From Gonapodya prolifera JEL478 (Eukaryota; Monoblepharomycota; Monoblepharidomycetes; Monoblepharidales; Gonapodyaceae), in NCBI GenBank assembly GCA_001574975.1, contig KQ965733.1, positions 871,012-935,011 of the forward strand: a stretch of DNA of 64,000 nucleotides, read 5' to 3'. Made by a program: the position numbers and the translations under genes. The notes under the pieces are model-generated. The model made no database searches. It was not told where the DNA came from and saw only the letters and a program-made list of their open reading frames with translations. Shown here one piece after another: positions 1 through 11,435 of the stretch. The first letter of the stretch is position 1. Each line of letters starts with the position of its first letter.

Positions 1-573
1 CAGACCCTTCACCCGTCGCCCTTTTCCCTTATTGATCATGGATCGACCCACGGCACATTTCACCAAGGCGCTAGAATAAGTGGCCCAAAAGCAGCCTCGA
101 TTCCGGTGAGATTGTCCCACATGGACACAATCAGGGTCGGCACAAGTATATTCGTCGTGCATTGGCACGGATACGGGTATTCGGCGTCTGAAGGGTGTGC
201 GGAGTGCTGCGGTGACAACGTGGACGTCATTGAACCCGAAGATCCACCATTACGTTCGCTTAGACCTGATGGGTCTTCCAGGCGGCGAGTGCGATTGGAC
301 AAGTCCCGGCAGGCTTTTAAGCTTGCCAAAGAATCGTCGTCTCCCGCAAAGGACACATTCGGACAAAGACATAAGCAACGGCTCGCTTCCAACTATGTCG
401 ACCGAGCAGAAATGCGGAGGCAGCTTTATCCCGAGGATGCTGCTACAATGAAGCGTATAGAAGAAGAAAAGCAACGTTTGAGAGAAGCCGTAATGGGTAC
501 TGTGACGGACAATGTTAGACGGAATGATGAACGACAACCGCCGCAACGTGTCGGTTTGGGGTATGTTGTTTGA
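1..573 (+). CDS. FHA-domain protein, AGGF1-like, 5' end cut by the window
   Basis: Frame 1 is open from base 1 to the TGA at 571-573, so this is the 3' part of a gene starting upstream. The first 55 or so residues are the second half of a forkhead-associated (FHA) domain: a GSTHGTF core (the conserved GS..H phosphothreonine-binding turn) followed by strands ending DTIRVGTSIFVVHWHG. Next comes a C-x2-C pair (CAECC), then a basic linker with YVDRAEMRRQ, which resembles the Y.DRA..RR segment after the FHA domain in angiogenic factor AGGF1-type FHA/G-patch proteins. The protein ends GLGYVV, and no full G-patch is visible. FHA domains bind phosphothreonine peptides; an RNA-processing role is inference from the AGGF1 resemblance. 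A GTG at 106 looks like a splice donor, but reading straight through keeps the FHA fold continuous. Confidence 0.65.
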   Translation, partial: QTLHPSPFSLIDHGSTHGTFHQGARISGPKAASIPVRLSHMDTIRVGTSIFVVHWHGYGYSASEGCAECCGDNVDVIEPEDPPLRSLRPDGSSRRRVRLDKSRQAFKLAKESSSPAKDTFGQRHKQRLASNYVDRAEMRRQLYPEDAATMKRIEEEKQRLREAVMGTVTDNVRRNDERQPPQRVGLGYVV

Positions 574-644
574 GATGTGTTACTTGATATACGAATGAAT
601 CACTTGTAAAATTGAAAATAACATCGGACTAAACTCTGCAATAT

Positions 645-3201
645 TCAACCGAATGTACTAGGAGCATCGCCGACAACAGGTTTGTCCTTTTTGTGCTTGT
701 TTAAAAAGTCTTTTAGTGAGCTCGGCATATAATATGGCCTTTGAGGACTACCATCATTGCGCTCCGAATCTTCGCCTGTTATCAGAGGAGTTTAACACAT
801 AAAAGTGCCTCCAAGATTTTCCAGAGAGACTCACAGAAGCACACAAATAGTGTTTCCACTGTCATGTCAAATACACTGAAGAATCCCGATGCGATGATGA
901 ACGCAACTATGAAAATTATCTGATTTGATGCAGAGCGGATGTTGTTGACAGCAGAGGCAGACGTTTTACGTGCAAACTTACCAGCAATGGAACGGCGTAC
1001 ATATCGGTTTCTCCAACTCCATTTTTCACCAGAATCCAAAGACCAAACACTGTTGTCGAACTTGCAACTGCAATTTTACCGAGGAAAACTATGAATGACG
1101 TGATCCCATCGACAACCACCAAGCTAAGTGAATGGCACTGGTGAGGAGTGCGGAGGGCGTGTGAACGGGATATCACTCATACCGGAAGGCATTCCTCAGG
1201 ATTAAGTCCCAAGCTGCCTCTGCACTGACGCAGTAACTCTTCCCATATACCGCGATCTCAATGTACGCCCGCACATTAACCACCTTCACAATCTTTTCGA
1301 TAATTGCACAACAGCATTGAAGGCAACAAACCAAGTACTGGGCGAGCTTGTTGCCCGATTTCTTTGCATCAGCGTAAAGCTTCGCAAGAAGTACTCGGAC
1401 AAGTGACAAGAGAGCCAACACCAAGGACCCAATGGCAGCGGATCCCAGGGAATAGCGCACGCATCGGTACAGAGACTGGAGGACAGTGAACGTCGGAAGT
1501 TGGGACTTATCGCGAGTCCAGTACCACGTCGAAATAGCTCCTGCGACGGTGATCTGGCCAATGGCGAGTGCTGGTTGACAGCAACGTTTTTAACGGCGTT
1601 ATTGTAAGATGTGTACTTGCAATGACGTTCAGGCAACTTACCAAAGTACGTAAGCCAGAACATTCCTAAAATGTAGTATATTTCAAACCAGCGAAGGACT
1701 CTTTTGAAGAGAAACCATTAAGTGAACTGTCACCACGAGGAGTTTTTTGGTGATTGCTCACGTGCTCGGTTGAAACACTTTGGAGTACCCCTTTGTAGCA
1801 CCACTGGCAATATCTTGAGCACTCGCCGCAATAACGTCGCCCGAAGTTGCCAAAAGAGCGAATATCCAGATGCACCATGCGAAAATTCCCACAAGGAAAA
1901 TGTACTTGAAGATGGGCCAGACCAGGCACATGGGTACTGCTCGAAGTGCCCTGTAATTCGTTTAATACAGTGATGATAAAACTGTCGGTTGGTTTGAAGT
2001 CGTTGAAGAGGTCAACTCACTTCGCAGCTTCTTGGATGAGATGCACGGCGAGACCTATTCTTTTGCGCGCCCAGACGAGCAAAATAAACAAAACTAGGGC
2101 AACGACAGCACAAGCAATTGCTCCAGCCAAGAGAAGTCTTTGGTTGTAGAGGTTTGCTCGGACGAGATCCTGCATTTTGATAGACAGTCCTGTCGAAGGT
2201 CCGAGGATAGGCCAGGTCTGTCCTTTCGCGTAGACTGAATAATATGCCCAGCCGAGATATCCAGCAATTGCGGTAATGAGTCCTTGTCCTGCTATCACTG
2301 TGAGCCAAATGAATGCTGCTGTGAAAACTTGCATCACTATGAGCCATATGAACGAGATCCCAATCGCAACTCCCGAAGATCTGAAAGGGAGAGGTGACAT
2401 ACGTGATGGTCCGACACAGAAGGTGAGGGATGTTCTACGAACATGAGTATATACTTCCACGTGAGCTGAATATCTTGGAATATTATAGATGCTGTTTCCG
2501 CTGCGTTCATATCAACGAATACTGCTTGGTACAGCATATCGTTTGTCGAAGAAGTGGGGATTGAAATGTTCATGAATGAAAGGGCAGATACAATGGTAGA
2601 AATATCGGAGGGCACACAACGGTTTAGGACTGGCGAGGCGAGAGTGGTCAATATCGTGCGAAAAGATCCGCGCATGACATTGTGTACCTGATCGGGTACT
2701 GTACATAGGAAAGCAACTACCGTTGCTAACTTGTTGAAATCTTGCGGTATTGTCAGCCCCTGGAGCAATCCCATATTTGCATATCAAATTTGAAAGCCCA
2801 ATGGGTGAAATGCCGTCTTGACAGCTCTCCACACATTGTCGTGGCGTGGAAAGATTTGCAGGGTTCCAGTAGTAAATGTTGGGTCTGTTCGTCATATCTA
2901 CAGGACCGGAACTCGCCCCGCAAAGATTGCCGGAAGAATCATATGCGTATCTGAGTCTGGTTGTTGCGACGCGGCACAAACCATAGTGCTACGTGAGTAA
3001 TTTGAAACCATGCAATAGGTGCAAGAAAGTCAAGAACCTGTTCAAATCTCCCTTTTGAATCGCAACAATGCCGATCGCAGCCATCCCCCCGATGAATAGG
3101 ATGAAGAGAATCAACCAGAATAAGTCTTGACATCGTCTTCCCTTCCTCTGCACACCCGGATCCGTGTCGTACTGCGGCTTTTCGTCTCCAACTCGTGGCA
3201 T
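645..3201 (-). CDS. Choline transporter-like protein (CTL/SLC44, fungal Pns1 family)
   Basis: Multi-exon membrane protein read from ATG at 3201. It opens with the family signature after a short polar N-terminus: RRCQDLFWLILFILFIGGMA (TM1) and then KGDLNRLRYAYDSSGNLCG across an intron. Later exons give several further membrane segments, the loop NVRAYIEIAVYGKSYCVSA, and VVDGITSFIVFLGKIAVASS. The last intron (776-834, donor GTGAGT) restores the CTL ending CFCEDSERNDGSPQRPYYMP, which confirms both the family and the stop at 645-647. Family members are plasma-membrane or vacuolar proteins with about ten TM helices linked to choline or lipid-precursor transport; the substrate here is not provable. 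The start lies only 67 bp from the divergent DNAAF6 gene, so the two probably share a promoter. Confidence 0.9.
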
Positions 3202-3268
3202 GGTGCAAGATAATCAACTCATCAAGTTTGACAGGCGTGACCACAGCCGCTCCTCTTCGCAATTCGCG
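3202..3268. promoter_or_regulatory. Short bidirectional promoter between CTL and DNAAF6
   Basis: Only 67 bp separate the two divergent start codons (3201 on -, 3269 on +). Any promoter for both must lie here or inside the first exons. No TATA box is evident. Confidence 0.4.
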
Positions 3269-4063
3269 ATGAACTCGTTCGACACATTCGAGGCTCTGAA
3301 AACCCTTTTAGTGCCCGAGGAAAAGTCTCGCGACTCCGGAAACGGTCGACGGTCCGCAATCGTGGGTGTAGAGTTGCGGCGTAACGGCGTTCCTCTTTGG
3401 CCGCCTTCAGCTGACAAAATCGATTCAATCCATCATGTTTGATGTCACTTTTCACGTTTCCTAGAATTCGTACGCTACCCTCTCGCCTGCTTCTATTGGT
3501 TCAGCTTCCTCGACGAAGGAAACTCGAAATGAATCACATGCGGGGAAGAGGGGAAAGCTAGATATCAGAAAAGATAACAGCATCTGGGATGACGCAGAAA
3601 TTGAAGATGCTTCCGAGATCGCCCGGGAGGAAGTGCTGTTCGATCCACGAGAAAAGCCAAAGTTAGTCTGACAGCTTCCCTTGACCTGACATACATAACC
3701 TTTTCGCAAGGTATGACATACGGTTCCGACAAAACGTTGACTCCTCGGACGTCTTTCTCGGAATGTCTGGCAAAGCGAACTCGTCCATGCATGCTGACGA
3801 AATGGTGGTGGAAGTTGAACTCCCTGCAGTATGCAAAGTGAAAGAGCTCGATATTGAAGTGCAATCACAAATTGTGGACATTCGCTCACAGCGATAGTGA
3901 GTTGCCAGTTTTCGGTTTGTTCTGTTGCGTGGAATTCACACAATCCTCAAGTCGCCTGTACCTCCCACTTCCAAAGGAAGTGAACGAGAAGTCGGCGAAA
4001 GCCTCATGGGACTCTAACAAACACATGCTATCGATAGCGTTGCAAATCAAAATATTATTCTAA
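3269..4063 (+). CDS. DNAAF6: Dynein axonemal assembly factor 6 / PIH1D3-like protein
   Basis: Four exons. Exon 1 begins MNSFDTFEALKTLLVPEE, matching the start of animal PIH1D3 (an ALE.L..LL.PEE helix). A GTGGGT donor after RRSAI leads to a second exon ending in SIWDDAEIEDASEIAREEV. The third carries KYDIRFRQNVDSSDVFLGMS, the characteristic PIH1D3 block Y.I.FRQ.V...DVFLG. The last gives YRLYLPLPKEVNEKSAKASW and the stop TAA at 4061-4063. The C-terminal half is a CS/p23-like domain. In other organisms this protein works with Hsp90/R2TP-type chaperones in the cytoplasm to preassemble axonemal dynein arms, so it is direct evidence that the organism builds motile flagella. At about 190 residues it fits the family. 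It converges on XPA with only 26 bp between stop codons. Confidence 0.88.
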
Positions 4064-4089
4064 TATATGTACACAGAAAGAATCAGAAA

Positions 4090-5359
4090 CTAGAATACAA
4101 CCATCTCCACCGAAAGACCACATATAGAGCAGGCGCGCTTTCCACTACTTTCGTCTTCCTCGTACACATGCTCGTGCCTCGACGTGTCAGTGAGATTCTT
4201 CGCCCAGGTTGAAGTCCGAGTTTTCTTGCGGAGCTCTGTACACAAGAACAGCAAGTGCAATCGTCAATATTGCAGACACGGAGCACTTCAGTGGTGACAT
4301 ACCTTTCAACTTCTGCGAGAAAACTTGCTCCTTTTTTGCTTTCTTCTGGGATTCACGACGGGCGAACTCCCGATCCAGATTCTCTTCGCTGCCCCATTTC
4401 TCCCATGCAAAAGCTTCCACTTGCTCTCGCAGATAAAGGAACATATTGGACCACGTGTTCTTGCTTTAATTTCAGGGACGTTACTAAGGGTTGGACACGT
4501 CGATCCTGCATAAACTCACTGTGGGTTCGGTTTCTCCCAAGTTGGAAGCTTCTCAGCATCACGTAGTTCACCTGCAAGTGCACCACACGACGTTATAATG
4601 TTCGGGTTGAGTCAAACACCCTGCGGCCAACCCACTTTCAGTCAACAGGTAATCCTCTCGGCACTCGGTCTTGGTTAGCAAGCTGTACTTCTCGGGTTTG
4701 CTCTGCCTGCAGTTCCTACACACGTTCACGTGAAAGAACTTTTGAAATATCCTGTCCAGTTCCATCGAATCGCAATCCTTGCATCGCGGGTTTTCCGAAA
4801 GGGGGAACTGGACAGCTAGAGAGAGAGAACATGTCATCTTCTCACCTCACCCCCCTGAATAGAGTACCTGGCATAACTCACGTGGGTCCGAAACATGCTG
4901 TTTTTCCATGAGTTTTGCCCGCTTCGCAGCGTGTTGGGCTTCCACATCGTTGGTGATGTCTTCATTCGTCGTTTCAACCAAGAAACCACCTTTCGTGTCC
5001 ACCATCTCCGTGAAGTTATATTCGTAGTAGTTCATAAATCGCTTATTCCGACGAGTAGAGACATTTTGGCGCGGTGCAGAGGTGGCATCGGACGAACTTG
5101 ATGCTGGACCAGCCGTAGCAGAGCTCTGACCATTATGAGGAGGATTTGGAAGAGATGTGAGAGACGGTGGTTGAATCGCGGGACTCTCAGCCGTCGTGGA
5201 GTTGGATTGTCGGCCTCCGTTCTCGCGAGCTTTTTGAGCTCGCAATTCCAAAGCTCTCAGCCGGTTCCGCTCAATTATCGCCATCCGCTCTGCTGATATC
5301 AAAGATGATGAGACTGAGCGATCGTCATGTCGTTGTGCTCCTGTTGCTTCTGTGTCCAT
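4090..5359 (-). CDS. RAD14: DNA damage-recognition protein XPA/Rad14
   Basis: Nucleotide excision repair scaffold that binds damaged DNA and RPA in the nucleus. The start ATG at 5359 opens a polar N-terminus with a basic helix (AIIERNRLRALELRAQKARE). It is followed by YYEYNFTEMVDTKGGFL, the hallmark stretch just before the zinc finger. The next exon carries the C4 zinc finger C-KDC...C-RNC, then KPEKYSLLTKTECREDYLLT, exactly the XPA order. After an intron come the DNA-binding helices MFLYLREQVEAFAWEKWGS. The last intron (GTATGT...ACAG) joins to LRKKTRTSTWAKN and the C-terminal HEHVYEEDE...CSICG before TAG at 4090-4092. All zinc ligands are present. Exon boundaries between zinc finger and helices were not fully resolved. 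Confidence 0.92.
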
Positions 5360-5548
5360 AACTTATCCAAAATGCGAAGGCAGCAAAGCAGAGCAACGTT
5401 ACCAAACCCCTCTCTTCCCCTTCCCCCAAATCCTCCCTTACCCCAGCCCCTTTTGTAAAAGAGCCTTTAAAAATCAGTATGTGCGCGCCTTTATTACAAG
5501 GCAAATCTACAGCCAAGCGACCTATCCCCACAAACGCATAACACTCCC

Positions 5549-6444
5549 TCATGCTTTCAGAGCCTTGTGCACCGCCGCACGTTTCTAAATCACGCACCGG
5601 TGCAGACGTCAACAACAGAATTTGGAGGAAACACCGTGACTTAAAACCCACCTCCTTCCGGGCAATCAACACCTTGAACCGGTCAAAGTCGGACAAAGCA
5701 GCCCTCTTCTGACGCCTGACCAGCTTTTGAGCCCACGCGGTCTTTCCCCACTTCTCGTCAATGGTGTCCCGTTCCCAAGCCTTGACGACAGATGGGCTCC
5801 CCGCGCCACGAGCCAGCTTCGACAGGGTGAGGCCGGTGAGGGTAAGGCGTTTGAAGGCGAACTGTTGGCGCTTGACGCCAGTGGTAGGTCCATCAATGAG
5901 GGCCTAAAGAAATACAGGAACAGTCGAGGATGAGCACCACACGCCGGCGTCCATTTGATTATTCGGACTCACCCTGTTGTGGTCAATGATGTCCACAATG
6001 ACGGCGAGTTTGCCCGAGTCGGGACCGTAGTTCAGCAGGACAACTCGTCCAACCTCCACAAGACGCTTGAACAGCTGCGTATTCGACGGGAAGGAGCAAA
6101 AGAGTCCGGACGTTAGAGAGGAGAAATAACATCCTCAACGTTTAGAATGCCGCCACTAAGGCAAACAGGTTGACCCAGACGTGCTGGGGTTGTTGGATCC
6201 AGAACATCTCCAGACCGCGATTCCCCGGTATTTCTTTTGTCCACATATGTCGTCCTGTGAATGGCATAGTGGCTGCGTCTGCGTCCGTGGGCTGTTCCTT
6301 GAAGAACACTGTGCTGAACCTCTCCAACCAAAAGTGCGATCACATCCATCCATCCATCCATTCCACCCATCGTTCCATCCCGCCGCTTCCGCGTCCAGCA
6401 TGATTTCGCCGTTTGACGTTCCTGGTGGGGTGGGGGCTCACCAT
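5549..6444 (-). CDS. RPL14: 60S ribosomal protein eL14
   Basis: Structural protein of the large subunit. Spliced exons give [20 protein letters not shown], then [54 protein letters not shown] and [14 protein letters not shown], an end-to-end match to eL14. A GTGGGT intron then joins [11 protein letters not shown] before TGA (stop codon ends at 5549). The start appears to be a three-base coding exon: ATG at 6442-6444 is followed at once by donor GTGAGC, and the 367 bp intron (6075-6441) ends ACGCAG immediately before CTGTTC, giving MLFKR. No other in-frame ATG lies near the acceptor. An intron at or beside the start codon is common in fungal ribosomal protein genes; eS8 in this window has the same layout. 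Confidence 0.9.
6343..6361. repeat. CATC tetranucleotide repeat in the first intron of RPL14
   Basis: Four to five near-perfect CATC units. The same tetranucleotide recurs as ATGG/GGAT near 23100 and at 60781-60800. Confidence 0.9.
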
Positions 6445-7013
6445 TTCGAGTAGTTCGGGGAAGAGGGTGAATTGTGTGCAAAGTGGGGACTTTTTGCCGC
6501 GAAGTGAAGTAACAAAGACATTGGTGAAAACAAATTCACAAAAAATATCACCCCCACCAACGTCTTCTGCTTTCGACAAAACTTTTTTCATGTATGTGGG
6601 CACAGGCTGAAAGGCAATTGTGCCAACATGAAAATCGTAGAGATACACTTTTGTCTTTCATTGGATTGACGCAGCAAGAAAAGATTGTTGAAACTTACTT
6701 GGCTCGCTTTGAAAGTAGAATGGCGATCTTTCTAAAGAAATTTTGCCGCAAGCCCGTGACCACAATACAATGAAACGTAAGGAGAGCAGATCCTGCACCA
6801 TGGAAAAGCGAGGAGCGAAACTGGAGTGAGCTAGAGTTGGCGAAGCCGTATGACTTCTGGAGGAAGGTTGACTCAGCTGATGTTCAACAGCCGCCGTCCG
6901 GATTGGACCTTCCACGATCGAGCAAGCATTCCAACAAAGGGTTCAGAATCGTTGTGGATACGAAAAACGGGAGAATTTAAACGTAGAGTGTCTACGTTGC
7001 CTCTCCAACTGCA
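6445..7013. other. Divergent intergenic region between RPL14 and the CxxC gene
   Basis: About 570 bp upstream of both flanking genes. Short ORFs occur on both strands but none has recognisable protein features. An unseen first exon of the 7014 gene could lie here, because its paralogue at 29950-30815 has a Pro-rich leader exon. Confidence 0.4.
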
Positions 7014-7639
7014 ATGCGCCGACTAACGATGATGTCAAAGGATGATAAGAATCAGCCGCTCGTCTACAGAGAAGGAAAAGACGAGATACCATGCGCTCAA
7101 TGTCAGCGAGCGCTGTTATTTGATCCCATCAACTGGAAGCGAGACTGGATGGATGGACTGAAAGGGTCACCGAGCAGCGTGGCTCAAAGGGAGGCATTGA
7201 AGACATGTCGCTGCGTCGACTGCTTCCTCATCTCTCGTCAAGAAGCACCACTTTCTGAGGCATTGTTAGTTATCAGTTTGATTTCCAGAACAGTGAGCAA
7301 TGATGACGTTGATCCCGACACAGGTCGAAAGTCTGCTCAAACTGCCATCTTCGACTTCACAAGAGAGAGGTATGATTGCATGATTGCAAGAATTTTTCAT
7401 GTGATCTGAGTTCTTAGAGCGCTGTCCCAAACAGTTCTCTTCGCGCCAGTGGAAGGAAAAGTGAGGACTTCAAACTCTTGACTCTTAATCCCACTGACCC
7501 TTCGTCCTCAAGCGAGCAGCCCAGGTGCCAAGACTGTGTCGAATTGGACTGGTCCAACTATGTGATTTCGAAACTGGCTTCGAGAACACTCAAATTACTC
7601 CAATTAACAAGTGACCCATACGCCATTCATGACTATTGA
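7014..7639 (+). CDS. CxxC zinc-binding-type protein, member 1 of a two-locus family
   Basis: No known family recognised. The main exon has VYREGKDEIPCAQC, a helix of about 40 residues, then a second cysteine pair in CRCVDC. Donor GTATGA after TRER and acceptor TTCTTAG add ALSQTVLFAPVEGK. A last exon carries a third pair, RCQDCVELDWSN, and stops at TGA 7637-7639. Three C-x2-C pairs suggest one or two zinc-ribbon or treble-clef modules. The protein at 29950-30815 has the same start (VYREHKDKIHCIKC), spacing and second pair (KCNDC), so the two are paralogues. The ATG at 7014 has two further in-frame ATGs within 12 bases, and an upstream leader exon is possible. Function unknown; the small size and cysteine pairs suit a nucleic-acid or protein-binding adaptor. 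Confidence 0.5.
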
Positions 7640-7750
7640 CGAATAAGAGGAAATCCGGGATAAAGAAAATTTCATTCATACTCTTTGTGAACCTGCAATT
7701 CTGTGAACATCAATAATACTATATATTCCCTCTCATTGTTGCTTACAGGA

Positions 7751-10700
7751 ATGGAGAACAACTTTCTTCACCCCGGATATGCACTTCGTACTTCTAGTAT
7801 CGGATCGACCCTCCCAAAATTATCAGCCCTGTGCTCTCTTGCCGTGGACAACGATGTAGATGGCATCAGAACGTGCTTGACGTCGTGCGGACAGGATTAC
7901 GACCCCGCATCCGCCATCAATACCTGCCAAGTCCTGTGGAGCGTCAAAAATCGATGCCCTTCCAATACACTGGCCAGCTGTGACGCCGCAGAAACGCGAA
8001 ACGGGAGTGGATATGTTGATCTTTGGTCAACGTCTTCAGTGGGTAGCCTGACGCGTTCGAGCTCTGCGTTGATGGATAAAGATGCAGGTGAGGATGGCGC
8101 TCAGATTATTCTTTAATTTTGGAAATTGATGGAGTGTCCACAGAAACACAACCATCGCAAATGCAGGCGAATGATGAAGAATACATTGCGAGGCCACTTC
8201 ATCTCGCTGCAATCTATGGTCACGTAGAAGTTGTGCGGGAGCTGCTTGAGTTTGGAGCAGATCCGTTGCTGCAAGATGGTCGTGGTCGGTGAGCGGCTTC
8301 TTTAGGGGGGAATGAGGAAGGGAGGGTTTTAATTTTCACACTTAAGAACACCCCTCGCATGTGCGATCTTTGGTCCACTCGATTCAACTACCATTCCAAA
8401 TGGGCCAAACCTGGAGTTGATAACAGGAAGGTCCAACAATCACCTAAGGATTACACAGTTGCTGATTCGGGCAACTGCGAAGAGGATTGGTCATTATTCG
8501 TTCCTTGATCGCCCTCTTGCAAGCTTCAGCTACATCACACCACTCTCTCTTGCTGCGTATTTGGGAAAATCGGACTTGGCTAACCTTCTTCTCAGAAGTG
8601 GTGCTGATCCGGACGCAAGAGATCTGACATTACATCGCGGTGACTCCTCCGACTTTGGAGGATCAACGCCTCTAATGTATGCTTGTCGCGACGGTCATGT
8701 GGATGTCGTTACGAAGCTTCTTGGGGTTCCGAATGAGCCTGTTGGTGCGGAGTGGTTGTGGTGCGCAAATCCCTACTTGCAGGACAGGTCTGGTCTAAAT
8801 GCATTTGACTACGCCGACCAGTGTCCCAATGAATGCTCAAAACGGAGGTGTGTTTCTTTGCTGGAATCTTGGAATCAATGGAACCAAAGAAAAGTGGGTT
8901 CTTCATTCATCGCTCTCTGAATGAGGGGACTCACAAAGTTCATTCCCACTTTTTGGGATACTCATCATTTCTCTTGAAATGTTATTCCTTCGCTACCCTC
9001 AGACTGACCTAGGTCCAAAGCTGTCAGAAGTACTCTCGAACCTGTCTCAAGTTTCTGCGCTCATACATCGCTGCGAGATTTTTGAGAGCGTGGACGACGC
9101 TGTCTCGCGATGCATAGATACCCAGATGCTACTATTGGAGGCAAAGAACTGGCAGTCCATGCACTTTGAGCCTTTCGAATACTCACCAGAAGCTCCAGGG
9201 TGCGGCATCGACATGGTTTTTGATAATTCCATTGCGATTCTAGAAGAAGATATTGCAACCCTCGAAACAGAAGCAGTCCAGATCCCTGACCATGGGACTC
9301 GATTTCCATCCAACTATCCTCCCAGAAAGACAGCATCAGACACGACATTGTTGGGTGATCAATTGGACAATCCGGATTCAGGGAGCTCACCCACGCCACC
9401 CATGCACAAAACTTTCCATGTAGCGACTGATTTGGAAGACGACGGCCAGTATACGAAGCAAATTCGACGACTTTCCACCTATATTACGGTACTCGATCGC
9501 GAGAACGATGAATTATCTATGTCATTGGAAGAAGTCACAATTGCTCGTGAGATGGCGTGCATGGAGCGGGAAAAGGAAGTTCGTGATCTTCGAACAAAGC
9601 TCGAGATCCGTGACCACGAGATAGAGGAGCTCCGAGTTTTTTCTGAACGAACAACCGACGAGAAAGTTGAAATGGATCGCACAATTCGAACGTTGCAGTC
9701 TAAAGTCGCGTCTCTGGAGGATTTACTGCGACAAACTCGAGGGTCGTCAACTCGAGGGTCGTCTAATGAACGCACGGAACACATGTCCCATATAGATACT
9801 GTACTGCTCGACAAAGTTACCGCTCTCCAGACGAGACTGGTTTCTCACCAAGTTACCTTGGCCAAATATGAAACGCAGCTGTTAGACAAAGATGTTGCCC
9901 TTGACTTGGCAAGGGAAGAGCTCCAACGACTGAAACAAGAACTGAGCGAGGCGAATGCCCGGAACCTAGAGCGAGAGAATGAAATATTAGAGTGGGAAAG
10001 GAGGTGGGAGCAACAGGTCGAGAGGAAGAAAATGGAAATGTCCCTGGAAATCAAGCCTTTTGGTGCGCTATATGAGGACTACAAAAGACTCGACAGTGAG
10101 CTTATCCAAGCAAAATATGAAATAAAGTTGACAAAGGAGCAAGCGGAGAGTGCACTGGCCCTAATGAGAACCAGAATTGAAGACCTGGAGCGCATTGTCA
10201 AAGAAAGAGACCTTGAAGTCAAAAGAACAATTGTCATTCAAGAGGATCTTCGGGAAAGCGCGGAGAGAAAAATTGAAACGCTTGTAAAGGAACTCAAGGA
10301 AACAGAAGCAAATCTTGAGGATACTCGGGATAAGCTTGCGTTGATGGAGCGAATGACCACCTTCCTGGATGCGCCAATCGCGCGAGCAAGAACGTACTCT
10401 GAAATTTCTTCTTCGAACAGTGTCGAACGAATTGCATCGGACGACTTGGAGGTCACACATTCAAGCGATCTACATGAGGAAAACGACAAATCAGACGGAG
10501 AAGATATACACAACATCATTCATGATGCTAGGAAAAGAATAATGGCTCTCCACCGAAGTGTCATTGCAGAGATGCGGGTGGCCGATGCGTCACAAACTCT
10601 TGAGCCAAGGGACCAAGACATGGAGGTCGAGCGAAGGGTTATGAACGTTGTTAGCGTCCTCACTGTCAAGGTTGGAGAGTGCATTGACCTACTTGTCAGT

Positions 10701-11357
10701 GCGCAACCTCAGGAGCTTTTGGACATTGATAACGAAGACGCGAGGATCAATGCGCGAATAGCGCCAGTGATTCCGCTCTTGAATTATGTTCTGTCCGCAA
10801 TCGATCCACAGCTTCCTTCGATCCCTCTTCTTCCTGCGAAAAGCGATTTAGAAAGCGATGTGGAGACTCTTCAAGATATGTTGAAAGCAATGAAAGACAC
10901 GTTATGGGCGACTGTCAATGTCATCGATTGCAACGAGAAAAAGGAAAACGTTCTCTTGCACGTGCCCACTGACTTCGAGTCGCACCTGCAAACAATGCAA
11001 CTCCCCCCTTCTTCCGCTCACGTCACTCCTAATTTGGCTCGGAATCGATTGCCATCTTGGGTATCATCGAATTCTGATGCTCATTTGTCTCGAGAAGGGA
11101 GTTCTGTGACAACTCCCGTGTTACAAACAACGAGACTCCCGGACACATTTCTGCCACCAGTCTTGATGTCAAGACGAGCATTTAGTCTTGGTAAATCACA
11201 GCTCGATCGTGGGAACGTTGCCACAAAAGCCCGAAGTTTCAGTGGGTGCGTTACTCGCCGAGAAGCGAACGTGACCCCAGATCCAGACGAGTTGCTAAAA
11301 AGCTTGCGTCAAATTAATGTGGAAATGGAGTCGCTGCAGAAGGCACTAAGGGTATAG
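7751..11357 (+). CDS. Ankyrin-repeat protein with long C-terminal coiled coil
   Basis: Four exons. Exon 1 (ATG 7751) begins MENNFLHPGY and holds a degenerate first ankyrin unit. After a GTGAGG intron comes a classic repeat, RPLHLAAIYGHVEVVRELLE followed by FGADPLLQDGRGR. After a second intron come TPLSLAAYLGKSDLANLLLR and STPLMYACRDGHVDVVTKLL repeats. A GTGGGT donor at about 8893 and acceptor CCCTCAG at 8998 lead into a 2.3 kb exon that is almost wholly heptad-type coiled coil (Glu/Lys/Arg/Leu-rich, about residues 400-750), ending in a Ser-rich tail and TAG at 11355-11357. Total length is roughly 1,100 residues. The architecture suggests a cytoskeletal or membrane-tethering scaffold, but no orthologue could be named. 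It converges on the oxysterol-binding protein gene with 78 bp between them. Confidence 0.7.
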
Positions 11358-11435
11358 TTATGTATATATTTTTTCCTCGAATGAGAACAAATCACAAATT
11401 GCATTCAATTGAGCGTTATTTTCGCCACAACGTCC

